NCBI GenBank assembly: GCA_903895725.1
Contig: CAITUV010000032.1
Coordinates: 90,760-154,759, forward strand
Reading direction: 5' to 3'
DNA: 64,000 bases
From: an uncultured Myxococcales bacterium
Lineage (GTDB): Bacteria > Myxococcota_A > UBA9042 > CAIXZC01
Shown: positions 8,501 through 16,668 of the stretch, piece by piece
Layout of the letters: each line of letters begins with the position of its first letter
How positions within the stretch are numbered: position 1 is the stretch's first letter
Translations under genes and position numbers: made by a program
Notes under the pieces: model-generated
The model's database searches: none
Told to the model about the DNA's origin: nothing
Seen by the model: only the letters and a program-made list of their open reading frames with translations

Positions 8501-10196
8501 CTATTTGAGACCATCGCCGTCCTTCCTCGGACGTCCGGCCGTGGGCCCGCTCGCCGTGGCATTCTTCCTGGCGGTCGTGACCGCGTGCACGACCTACTAC
8601 AAGGACCCGAACTCCCTCTCCACCTTCGAGGTCAGTCTGTCGGCCAAGCCGGCCCAGAATGCCGGGACCGAGAAGGCCCCGCTGGACTACATCTCCGGGA
8701 CTTCATGCGCCGTCAACCAGTGCCCACCGGGCGAGGAATGCATCGGCTTCTGCGCCCTGGCAGGCAACACCTGCACGGCGGACACGGACTGCGCCACCGG
8801 GGAGTACTGCAACAAGGTCTGCACCAAGCCGCTCCGGCTCGACATCCAGGCCATCGACCGCCTCGGCGATCCCTACCTCATCAAGGGGGAGCACTGGGTC
8901 CACATCCAGGCGGTCCCGGGCATGGTCCCCCCTCCGTTCCAGTATGTGAAACTGGTCGACGGCAAGGCCTCCAATGTCCTCGTCTACCTGGCCCAGAGCA
9001 TCGGAGAAAGCTACCTGTGGGTCGAGGACATCGGCCTCGGTCCGACCGACAAGACCTACGACCAGTGCAACAACGAGAAGGATGACGATGGCGACGGCTG
9101 GATCGACCAGGCGGACCCGGACTGTCTCGGTCCTCACGACCCGTCCGAGGCCTATTCCAACTACGCGACGGGCCTCTCTCCCACCCTCTGGTTCGAATCC
9201 CCCCGGATCTGGCACATCCAGTTCACCGACGAAATCTCCCGCTCTCCGTTGGACGGGCAGAACGTGATGGTGGAAAAGGGGGAGATGGTCGTCACCAACG
9301 TCGTCGCCAACGGCTTCTTCGTCACGGACATGGACGGGCACAAAGAGGTCCAGGACGACGGCACGCCGGGCTGGTTCAACTCGTTCTTCTTCTACACGTT
9401 CAACAAGCCCGAGGGAATCGGCTACGGTGACCTCATCTGCTCCTTCTCCGGCGGCGTGGTCGAGTATGAAGGGAACACGCAGATGACGTTCCCCACCTAT
9501 GAGCCGGCCATCAAGAGCAAGGGAGACGACAAGGCGTGCGAGCACCGCACGATCAACACCAAGCTCAAAGTCCCCGACCCGGTCGACGTGACGGACCTGC
9601 TCGGCCCCGAAGACCCCACCAGCTCCGACTACAAGAACCAGGTCATGGCCAACGCCAAGGCCCTCGAGCCCTTTGAATCCTCCCTCATCCGGATTCGGGA
9701 CGTTGCGGCCGCAACCCGCTTCCTGGCGTGCGACCCCGACGAAGACGGCGCCTACCCCAGCAACAGCGACGACGACGCCTGTCGGGACGTCTGCCAGGCC
9801 GATCCCCTCTGCACGCAGCTCGAGAGCTTCTTCAAGTACTCGCAGATGGCGGCCTACACCGCCACCGGGAAGAAGTTCTACGTGGGCATCGACATGCTCA
9901 TGGAGAACGTGCCGCTCCAGGTTCCCTACATCGGCGCACCCGACGGGTCCGGAAACTGCCCCGACATCACCGATGAAGAGGGCAACGTAGTGGTGGAGAA
10001 CCCGCACAAGATCCTCATCGGAGATACCCTGTACGTGGAGTATCTCTGCCCGGAGCGCAGCCTGGCGGCCGTGTCGGGGAACCTCCGGCACATCTACCTG
10101 TGCAATACTCCTCCCGGAAAGAAGGAAAGCTGCAACCTCCAGATGACCATGTTGGTCCCCCGCTTCGACGCGGATTTCGTTTTCGAGGATGAATGA
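8493..10196 (+). CDS. Lipoprotein of unknown function
   Basis: 567 aa with a lipoprotein signal ('FFLAVVTACTTYY', lipobox Cys near residue 34). Near residue 75 there is a short Cys-rich segment, and near residue 190 a MopE-like acidic stretch ('CNNEKDDDGDGWIDQ') that could bind calcium. The rest is predicted beta-rich and I do not recognise it. The ATG at 8493 overlaps the end of the nucleotidase gene by 8 bp, and the stop overlaps the next start, so the three products are probably made together. A role as a partner of the surface nucleotidase and the downstream barrel is inference from the operon only. Confidence 0.82.
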   Translation: MNSYLRPSPSFLGRPAVGPLAVAFFLAVVTACTTYYKDPNSLSTFEVSLSAKPAQNAGTEKAPLDYISGTSCAVNQCPPGEECIGFCALAGNTCTADTDCATGEYCNKVCTKPLRLDIQAIDRLGDPYLIKGEHWVHIQAVPGMVPPPFQYVKLVDGKASNVLVYLAQSIGESYLWVEDIGLGPTDKTYDQCNNEKDDDGDGWIDQADPDCLGPHDPSEAYSNYATGLSPTLWFESPRIWHIQFTDEISRSPLDGQNVMVEKGEMVVTNVVANGFFVTDMDGHKEVQDDGTPGWFNSFFFYTFNKPEGIGYGDLICSFSGGVVEYEGNTQMTFPTYEPAIKSKGDDKACEHRTINTKLKVPDPVDVTDLLGPEDPTSSDYKNQVMANAKALEPFESSLIRIRDVAAATRFLACDPDEDGAYPSNSDDDACRDVCQADPLCTQLESFFKYSQMAAYTATGKKFYVGIDMLMENVPLQVPYIGAPDGSGNCPDITDEEGNVVVENPHKILIGDTLYVEYLCPERSLAAVSGNLRHIYLCNTPPGKKESCNLQMTMLVPRFDADFVFEDE

Positions 10197-11785
10197 CCAT
10201 GGAACGCAGACTTTTGACCGCTGCTGCTGCACTCCTCGCCGTGATTCTCTTTTCCGGGCCCGTCCGGTCCCAGGTCTTCGACGAGACGAAGATCTCGTTC
10301 TCGCTGGCCGATGACAACGTCCTGCGAGACCCCGGAGAGACCCGCATCAACAGCCCGGCCCTCTACTTCGGCGGCCAGGCCCAATCTCCTGCGGATCGGG
10401 TGGAAGGTTCCATCTACAGCCGCCCCGCCTCCCGGCTCATCGTGTCCAAGAAGTTCGACCTGGGCGCGCTCGACCCCGAAGGCGGTCTGCGCATGCGGCT
10501 TCGTCCCGACGAAAACGGGGCCTACGCCCTCTCGGACGACGGTACCTACCTCGCCCTGAACTTCGCCTTCTCCGAGACGATGAACGGCAAGTTCCTGCTC
10601 AATCCCATCGATTCGGACCGCATCCGCATCGGCAGCCACTACGACATCTCCTGGGGGGGCACCAACGTCTTCCCGAAGAACTTCCGCCGCGGCCTGGTCC
10701 CCGGTGCAGCGCTTTCATTCGACCTGGGGGCCGTCGACTTCTTCGTCGCGGCCAAAACGTCGCTGATCCGCTCCCCGTCCGAGACCATCCTCGACAATCC
10801 GGGCGGCAACACCAACCAGTACGTGGAACGGACCAACTATGGTGCCCTGGGTGGTTTCAACGTGGAACCCATCGAGGGGCTCACCGTCGGGATCGGGGGC
10901 GGTTACTTCGAGAAGGGAACCAGCACTCGCCCCAACGTCCTGGGCAAGCCCATCGACGCCGGGGGCGGCAGCGCCCGGATCGCCTACCACCTCGGTGGGC
11001 AGGTGGGCAACCGCCTCGACTTGCGCCTCTACATGCAGGACCCGGAGAAGTACGGCATCTCGGACCAGCTCGACATGTCCAAGCACCTCGGCTTCGACAT
11101 CGCGCTGGAGTTTGCATTCGTGGACCAGGTCCTCGAAGACCTCGACCACTACGGCTCGACCAGGCACGAGCAGTCCAAGGCCTTTGCCCTGACGGCCGGC
11201 TTCCGCCTGGACCGCCTCCGACTCCACTTCGACACGGTCTATCGCGACCTCACCTACATCACGTTCAACGTGCCCGGGTTCATGCCCTACCAGGCACTTC
11301 CGGCCAGTGCGGACCTGTCGCACGGAAACGGCTTCTCCTTCCTCCCGGAAGCGCTTTCCGGCGAGTGGTTCTCAGTCCTCTCGGCCGATTATCATCTCCG
11401 GCTTTCCGGGAATCTCGGCCTGACGCCGGCAATCTCGGGCGGCATGCTCCTGCCTGCCACCTACAAGCCCGGTGCGGATGGCCTCACCCTCGAGGGGCCT
11501 TTCGTCAGCGAGCAGGTCAAGGGGATCCAGAAGGTCGTGGTCCGCGGCACCCGGCAGGGTGACTGGGACATCCTTCCCGCCGGAGAAGATGAGATGCCCG
11601 TGTTCATCGGCAAGCTCGATCTCAAGCTCAACGTCGGGTCGAACTTCACGTTCGTGGGCGAGGTCTCCTACGCCAACGATCCCAACTTCGCCCAGGTCTT
11701 CATGGACGACCGCGGACACGCGATCCGCGAGTTCGACAACCCGCACATCCTCGGCCTGGGGCTCGTCTCCGAGCTCGCCTTCTAA
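10193..11785 (+). CDS. Probable outer-membrane beta-barrel protein
   Basis: 530 aa with a signal peptide ('LLTAAAALLAVILFSGPVRS', then QV). The protein is rich in alternating polar and aromatic strands and ends in '...LGLGLVSELAF'. The terminal Phe in a beta-strand pattern is typical of barrel-assembly (BAM) signals. I recognise no specific family. The start is either ATG 10193, which overlaps the preceding stop, or ATG 10199. It closes the nucleotidase operon and could form a channel or anchor for that system, which is inference. The gene converges with the redox operon 30 bp downstream. Confidence 0.78.
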   Translation: MTMERRLLTAAAALLAVILFSGPVRSQVFDETKISFSLADDNVLRDPGETRINSPALYFGGQAQSPADRVEGSIYSRPASRLIVSKKFDLGALDPEGGLRMRLRPDENGAYALSDDGTYLALNFAFSETMNGKFLLNPIDSDRIRIGSHYDISWGGTNVFPKNFRRGLVPGAALSFDLGAVDFFVAAKTSLIRSPSETILDNPGGNTNQYVERTNYGALGGFNVEPIEGLTVGIGGGYFEKGTSTRPNVLGKPIDAGGGSARIAYHLGGQVGNRLDLRLYMQDPEKYGISDQLDMSKHLGFDIALEFAFVDQVLEDLDHYGSTRHEQSKAFALTAGFRLDRLRLHFDTVYRDLTYITFNVPGFMPYQALPASADLSHGNGFSFLPEALSGEWFSVLSADYHLRLSGNLGLTPAISGGMLLPATYKPGADGLTLEGPFVSEQVKGIQKVVVRGTRQGDWDILPAGEDEMPVFIGKLDLKLNVGSNFTFVGEVSYANDPNFAQVFMDDRGHAIREFDNPHILGLGLVSELAF

Positions 11786-11815
11786 AGCTTCCATTGGACC
11801 GGCGGCAGTGCCGGC

Positions 11816-12229
11816 CTACTTGTACTGGATCGCACCGGTGGGGCAGAAGCGGACGCAGACCGGATCGCCCTTGCACAGATCGCACTTCGAGGGGTGCTGG
11901 GCCAGCGGCTCCCAGCGCATGTTCCCGAACGGGCATGCGGCCACGCACGAGCCGCACCGGATGCACCTTTCCGCGATGTGATTGATGGCTCCTGTCTCGG
12001 TGTCCCGCCAAAGGGCGTTGGCCGGACATGCGGCGACGCAGGCCGCCGCATCGCACTGGTAGCAGACTACCAGGACATGCTTCCCTTCCCGCAGCTGAGG
12101 ATCCGCATCGGCCCGAATCCTGGAGCGAGTCGGTCTCCCCTCATGCAGATGGGCGAACGCACACGCCTGCTCGCAGTTGCGGCATGCGGTGCACTTCCCT
12201 GGAAACACGTGCATCAGCTTGCTCTCCAT
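11816..12229 (-). CDS. Four-cluster ferredoxin-like electron carrier (HycB/CooF type)
   Basis: 137 aa with sixteen Cys arranged for four [4Fe-4S] clusters: 'CTACRNCEQAC', 'CYQCDAAACVAAC', 'CIRCGSCVAAC' and 'CDLCKGDPVCVRFC'. HycB/CooF-type proteins carry electrons between redox partners. The start at 12229 is preferred over the ATG at 12247 because an AGGAGGG box lies just upstream of it and overlaps the earlier codons. Last gene of the redox operon, so a likely electron-exit or electron-entry subunit for the oxidoreductase and diaphorase encoded upstream. Confidence 0.9.
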   Translation of the reverse strand: MESKLMHVFPGKCTACRNCEQACAFAHLHEGRPTRSRIRADADPQLREGKHVLVVCYQCDAAACVAACPANALWRDTETGAINHIAERCIRCGSCVAACPFGNMRWEPLAQHPSKCDLCKGDPVCVRFCPTGAIQYK

Positions 12230-12304
12230 CCCTGCCCTCCTAGGCATCTGCCAGCGCCACGACGGCCCCTCCCGCGTGGTCGGGGCTGTGCACCCCTGGC
12301 CCCC

Positions 12305-13060
12305 CTACCACATCACTTTCCTGCACGACAGCCCGGTCTTTGCGACCTTGCAGACGTCGCACACGTAGAAGTCCTCCTCGGCCACGCCCTTTCGCTGTGC
12401 CATCCACCGGGCCTGTTCCCGGGTCACGGTGGGTGCGCCGCACACGGTGCACGGCACGACTTCGAACGTCTTTCCCCAGATGGCCCTCGTCGCTCCGTCC
12501 TGGGAGAAAGCAATGGCATCGGTCGGGCAGCTCCGGGCGCAGGCCATGCAGCCCACGCAGACATCCGAGGCCTCATCGAACGGTGTCGCGACCTTCTTGG
12601 CAACCCCGCGATTGACCCTCGAAATCGCGCCCGTCACGTGCGTGGCGCACACCCGGGTGCAGATGTCACACAGGATGCAGTTGTCTCCCTCCTGGTCCAC
12701 CGCGTATTTCGGCTCCAGGATGCCGTACTGAGCGGCCAGGCGACGCACGGCCTCGGCGCGGGGAGAGCGGGCCAGCAGCAGCTCCAGCACTTCGCGCCGG
12801 GTCCGCAGCACACGCTCGGTCGAGGTCTTGACGATGAGCCCCTCCTCGGCCGGATAGAGGCAGGCCGTCACGAGCTTCGACCAGCCGTTCCACTGCGGCC
12901 TGGTGATCTCCACCATGCACAGGCGGCAGGCCCCGGCCGGCTCCACCGCCTCGTGATGGCACAACGTCGGGATCTCGATCCCTGCCCGCCGCGCCAGCGT
13001 CAGGAGGTACTCCCCGTTGCGGGACTCGACCCGCCTTCCGTCGATGGTCAAGCGAATCAT
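12305..13060 (-). CDS. HoxU/NuoG-N-like iron-sulfur subunit
   Basis: 251 aa. Residues about 1-75 form a plant-type [2Fe-2S] ferredoxin domain ('IPTLCHHEAVEPAGACRLC' plus a Cys near residue 62). Two [4Fe-4S] motifs follow ('CILCDICTRVC' and 'CVGCMACARSC'). The His-Cys [4Fe-4S] motif that usually lies between them in NuoG and HoxU relatives is absent: the equivalent stretch 'LLLARSPRAEAVRRL' has no Cys. The C terminus has extra Cys pairs ('CTVCG', 'CDVCK'), possibly a zinc-ribbon or another cluster site. Its ATG overlaps the nuoF stop and has an AGGAG box. It probably wires NuoF to the ferredoxin and oxidoreductase subunits. Confidence 0.86.
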   Translation of the reverse strand: MIRLTIDGRRVESRNGEYLLTLARRAGIEIPTLCHHEAVEPAGACRLCMVEITRPQWNGWSKLVTACLYPAEEGLIVKTSTERVLRTRREVLELLLARSPRAEAVRRLAAQYGILEPKYAVDQEGDNCILCDICTRVCATHVTGAISRVNRGVAKKVATPFDEASDVCVGCMACARSCPTDAIAFSQDGATRAIWGKTFEVVPCTVCGAPTVTREQARWMAQRKGVAEEDFYVCDVCKVAKTGLSCRKVMW

Positions 13061-14910
13061 CGTGCGCTCCTTACCTCTACCGCACCGAAGTTGCAGACAT
13101 CGAAGCACGACCCGCAGCGGGTACACTTCGACTGGTCGATGACGTGAACCTGCTTCCGATCGCCCGCTATGCACTCCACCGGACAGGCCTTGGCGCACAG
13201 CGTGCACCCGGTGCAGGCATCGGTGATCTCGTACCGGCACAGGTCACGGCACACGCCGGCCCGACAGAAGTGATCCTTGATGTGCTGCTCGTACTCCTCC
13301 CGGAAGTGACGAACGGTGGACAGCACGGGGTTGGCCGCCGACTTGCCCAGCGCACACAGGCTCCCCTCGGTCAGCACGAAACAGAGCGAGTCGATCTTGT
13401 CCAGGTCGTCCTCCCGGCCCTGCCCCTTCGTGATACGGGCCAGGATCTCGAGGAGCTGCTTGAGGCCGTCCCGGCACGGAACGCACTTGCCGCACGACTC
13501 CTCCACGAGGAAGTGGATGAAGTAGCGGGCAACGTCCACCATGCAGTTGCGGTCGTCCATGACGATGAGACCGCCCGAACCCATCATGGAGCCGGCCTCG
13601 GTCAGCGAATCGAAGTCCACCGGCAAGTCGAGCAGCGCCTCGGGCAGACAGCCTCCCGAGGGCCCGCCCGTCTGGACCGCCTTGAATGTCCGCCCCTTGG
13701 GGATACCGCCCGCCACGTCGAAGATGAGCTCCTTGAGCGACATACCCATGGGCACTTCGATGAGCCCGTTGTGATTGACCTTGCCGACGACGGAGAACGC
13801 CTTGGTCCCCTTGGAACCATCGGTCCCCAGCGCAGCAAACCATGCGGCCCCGCGATCCAGGATCAGCGGCACGTTGATGAAAGTCTCGACGTTGTTCAGC
13901 ACGGTCGGGCGGTCGAACAGTCCCCGGTCCGTGGCGTGCACGTACTTGGCTCGAGGCTCTCCCGGCTTCCCTTCGATGGAACGCATGAGCGCCGACGACT
14001 CGCCGCACACGAAGGCACCGCCTCCGCGGGCGATCCGGATGTCGAAGGAGAAGCCGGTTCCCAGGATGTTCTCTCCGAGCAGGCCGTTCTCCCGGGCGGA
14101 AGCGATCGCCATGCCCAGGTGCTCCACGGCCAGCGGGTACTCCTGGCGGACGTAAATAAATCCTTCCCGAGCGCCGATCGCGTACGCAGCAATGATCATC
14201 CCCTCGAGCACGCCGTGCGGGTCCGCCTCCATGATCGAGCGGTCCATGAACGCTCCCGGATCCCCCTCGTCGCCGTTGCAGATGAGATACTTGACGTCCC
14301 CCTTGGCCTTGCGGCAGGAGCGCCACTTGCGCCCGGCATCGAATCCGCCGCCGCCACGGCCGCGAAGGCCCGCCTTTTCCACTTCGGAGATCACGTCCTC
14401 AGGGGTCATCCCCGACAGCACCTTCTCGAGGGCCTTGTACCCGTCCCGCGCGATGTACTGCCCGATCTCCGTGGGTGAGATCCGGCCCACGTTGCGCATG
14501 GCCCAGCGAGTCTGCTTCGAGTAGAACGGGATCTCGTGGTAGGTCACGATGCTGCGCTTGGTCTTCGTGTCCCGGAACAGCAGCTTGGAAACCGGCTCCC
14601 CCGACTGGAACGAGGCAACGATCTCCTTGGCCTTCTCCGGCTTGACCTGCGTGTAGAAGACCCCCTCGGGCTCGAAAGTCACGATGGGTCCCTGCTCGCA
14701 CCAGCCGTGGCAGCCGGTCCGCGTCAGCTCCACCGGCACCGAGCCCGCCAGCCCTGCGGCAGAGAGCTCGTCCCGGATGGCGTCGGCGACCTGCATGCCG
14801 CCCCGTGCCCTGCACCCCGTGCCGCAGCAGACCATGATGCAACGGAGCTTGCTGCGCTCCTCCTTGAGCTTTGCCCGCAGCACCGGCAACGTCGCCAGAG
14901 TCTGTTTCAT
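13057..14910 (-). CDS. nuoF: NuoF-like NADH-binding flavoprotein with C-terminal ferredoxin domain
   Basis: 617 aa. Order: thioredoxin-like [2Fe-2S] domain (residues about 20-115, 'CCGTGC' and 'GCHGWCEQGP'), FMN/NADH domain ('GLRGRGGGGFDAGRKW', 'CNGDEGDPGAFMDR'), SLBB domain, NuoF [4Fe-4S] site ('ESCGKCVPCRDG') and a C-terminal 2[4Fe-4S] ferredoxin ('CTGCTLCAKACPVEC', 'CTRCGSCFDVC'). This extended architecture is typical of soluble diaphorases, such as those of electron-bifurcating hydrogenases, rather than of respiratory complex I. It starts one base after the nuoE stop. With the ferredoxin-linked oxidoreductase in the same operon it would exchange electrons between NAD(H) and ferredoxin. 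Confidence 0.94.
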   Translation of the reverse strand: MKQTLATLPVLRAKLKEERSKLRCIMVCCGTGCRARGGMQVADAIRDELSAAGLAGSVPVELTRTGCHGWCEQGPIVTFEPEGVFYTQVKPEKAKEIVASFQSGEPVSKLLFRDTKTKRSIVTYHEIPFYSKQTRWAMRNVGRISPTEIGQYIARDGYKALEKVLSGMTPEDVISEVEKAGLRGRGGGGFDAGRKWRSCRKAKGDVKYLICNGDEGDPGAFMDRSIMEADPHGVLEGMIIAAYAIGAREGFIYVRQEYPLAVEHLGMAIASARENGLLGENILGTGFSFDIRIARGGGAFVCGESSALMRSIEGKPGEPRAKYVHATDRGLFDRPTVLNNVETFINVPLILDRGAAWFAALGTDGSKGTKAFSVVGKVNHNGLIEVPMGMSLKELIFDVAGGIPKGRTFKAVQTGGPSGGCLPEALLDLPVDFDSLTEAGSMMGSGGLIVMDDRNCMVDVARYFIHFLVEESCGKCVPCRDGLKQLLEILARITKGQGREDDLDKIDSLCFVLTEGSLCALGKSAANPVLSTVRHFREEYEQHIKDHFCRAGVCRDLCRYEITDACTGCTLCAKACPVECIAGDRKQVHVIDQSKCTRCGSCFDVCNFGAVEVRSAR

Positions 14911-14911
14911 G

Positions 14912-15364
14912 CTATTCCCCTCTGCCCAGCAGCTTCTTCAACTCCACCGGCTTGAACTTGCCGTGGTACGCCTCGTTCACGATGACCACGGGGGCCATGG
15001 CGCAGGCCCCGACGCAATTGACCACCTCGAGGGAGTACTTGCCGTCTGAGGTGGTCCGGCCGGCCCCGATCCCCAGCACTTTCTCGGCCTCTTCCCGGAT
15101 GAGCTGCGCTCCCTTCACGTGGCACGCGGTCCCCATGCAGATGCGGCACACCGTGTCCCCCTTCTTCGTGAAGGAGAATGCCGTGTAGAACGTGGCCACC
15201 GAGTACACCCGGGACAGCGGCACGCCGCAATGGCCCGCCACCTCCGCCAGCGTCTCCTGGGGCAGGTGCCGGAACCGGAGCTGGATGTCATGGAGGATCT
15301 CGATGAGCGACTGCTCCTGCCCCACATGCCTGGCCAGAATGTCGTCAATCCCGAACGCCCCCAT
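14912..15364 (-). CDS. nuoE: NuoE-like [2Fe-2S] subunit
   Basis: 150 aa, the usual NuoE length. Thioredoxin-like fold with the ligand set 'CMGTACHVKG' and 'CVGACAMAPVV', preceded by the helical NuoE N-terminal segment ('LPQETLAEVAGHCGVP', 'VATFYTAFS'). It pairs with NuoF in NADH oxidation or NAD reduction. Its ATG shares one base with the stop of the gamma-subunit gene upstream, which points to coupled translation and stoichiometric assembly. Confidence 0.95.
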   Translation of the reverse strand: MGAFGIDDILARHVGQEQSLIEILHDIQLRFRHLPQETLAEVAGHCGVPLSRVYSVATFYTAFSFTKKGDTVCRICMGTACHVKGAQLIREEAEKVLGIGAGRTTSDGKYSLEVVNCVGACAMAPVVIVNEAYHGKFKPVELKKLLGRGE

Positions 15365-15918
15365 CAGTTCCCTCCTCTCACCGCTGCGGCGGCCAGATCC
15401 CGGCCTGCGGTCAATGCCTTCACGTTCAGCTCCACGAACTGAGGCTTGGACGCGAACTTCTTGCGGACGAACGAGGTCAGCACGTCGAACGATACCGCAC
15501 CGGTTGCCCCAACGTACGCGCCCAACACGATCATGTTGGCCGCCTTACCGCTTCCCAGGTCGATGGCCATCTGGTTGGCCGGAATCAGGATCGTCTTCAC
15601 GTCCGACCGGTCGCACTTGAGGTTGACGAGCGAGCTGTTGACCAGCAGGCACCCCCCCGGCTTGACCGCGGGGCCAAAACGTTCCATCGACGGGTTGTTC
15701 ATGACCACGGCCGTCCCGGGCCTCGGCACGATGGGCGACGCCACCGGGCGATCCGAGATCACCACGCTGCAGTTGGCCGTACCTCCCCGCATCTCCGGGC
15801 CGTAGGAGGGGAGCCACACGACGTTGAACCCCTCCTCCATCGCGCTGTAGGCCAGGATCTGGCCTGCCAGCATGATCCCCTGCCCGCCGAATCCGGCAAA
15901 GACCACCTCGTGCTGCAT
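15364..15918 (-). CDS. 2-oxoacid:ferredoxin oxidoreductase, gamma subunit
   Basis: 184 aa, the standard length of the gamma subunit (KorC/VorC/PorG family). The N-terminal 'VVFAGFGGQGIMLAGQIL' and 'PSYGPEMRGGTANC' motifs are diagnostic. The gamma subunit contributes to the CoA-binding part of the enzyme. It lies between the beta subunit and nuoE with one-base spacing. Confidence 0.93.
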   Translation of the reverse strand: MQHEVVFAGFGGQGIMLAGQILAYSAMEEGFNVVWLPSYGPEMRGGTANCSVVISDRPVASPIVPRPGTAVVMNNPSMERFGPAVKPGGCLLVNSSLVNLKCDRSDVKTILIPANQMAIDLGSGKAANMIVLGAYVGATGAVSFDVLTSFVRKKFASKPQFVELNVKALTAGRDLAAAAVRGGN

Positions 15919-15919
15919 G

Positions 15920-16666
15920 TCAAGCCTCCTCGGGCCGCTTGTACTCCCGGATGGGGAAGTACGGTGCCATGTTCTGTTCCAGCCATGCCGTCGACTCGAC
16001 CGGTGCGATTCCCCAGTTGGTCGGACAGGTCGACAGCACCTCGACCAGCGAGAAGCACACGCCGCGGGCTTGGTAGTCGAAGGCCCGCTTGATGCACTGC
16101 TTGGCCTGCACCACCATCTGCGGCGTATGGACCGCCGTCCGCGCGATGTAGGCCGGGGTCCGTAGGGTCGCCAGCATGTCGGCCACCCGCAGCGGATAGC
16201 CCATCTCCGCCACGTTGCGCCCCTGCGGCGACGTGGTGGTCACCTGCCCGGGCATGGTCGTGGGAGCGAGCTGTCCGCCGGTCATTCCGTAGATCGCGTT
16301 GTTCACGAAAATCACGGTGATCTTCTCGCCCCGGTTGGCCGCGTGGATGATTTCGGCCGTGCCGATGGACGCCAGGTCGCCGTCCCCCTGGTAGGTGAAC
16401 ACGATGAGGTCGGGCCGCGTCCGCTTCAGGCCCGTGGCCATCGCAGGCGCTCGTCCGTGGGCCGCTTCCTGGAAGTCCACCGTGAAATAGTTGTACGCGA
16501 GCACGGCACACCCGACAGGGGCGATGCCCACGGTCCTCTCCCGCAGCCCCAGCTCGTCGAGTGCCTCGGCCACGAGCCGGTGGATCACCCCGTGAGTGCA
16601 CCCCGGGCAGTAGTGCGTGATGTTCTTGCTCATCGCTTCCGGTTTCTTGAACACCGTCAGTGCCAT
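15920..16666 (-). CDS. 2-oxoacid:ferredoxin oxidoreductase, beta (TPP-binding) subunit
   Basis: 248 aa. 'CPGCTHGVIHRL' at the N terminus, then the thiamine diphosphate/Mg motif 'GDGDLASIGTAEIIHAANRG' ending in 'VNNAIYGMTGGQ'. It binds TPP and, in the family, contacts the electron-accepting cluster. The ATG at 16666 fits the family N terminus and lies 2 bp after the alpha-subunit stop. With the alpha, gamma and delta genes it forms a complete four-subunit enzyme; whether the substrate is 2-oxoglutarate or branched-chain 2-oxoacids is not settled by sequence. Confidence 0.93.
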   Translation of the reverse strand: MALTVFKKPEAMSKNITHYCPGCTHGVIHRLVAEALDELGLRERTVGIAPVGCAVLAYNYFTVDFQEAAHGRAPAMATGLKRTRPDLIVFTYQGDGDLASIGTAEIIHAANRGEKITVIFVNNAIYGMTGGQLAPTTMPGQVTTTSPQGRNVAEMGYPLRVADMLATLRTPAYIARTAVHTPQMVVQAKQCIKRAFDYQARGVCFSLVEVLSTCPTNWGIAPVESTAWLEQNMAPYFPIREYKRPEEA

Positions 16667-16668
16667 GG

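Noticed and set aside
11816..15364. Bidirectional or bifurcating hydrogenase
   Set aside because: NuoE/NuoF/HoxU-like subunits are present, but no hydrogenase catalytic subunit (NiFe or FeFe H-cluster motif) is found in the window.
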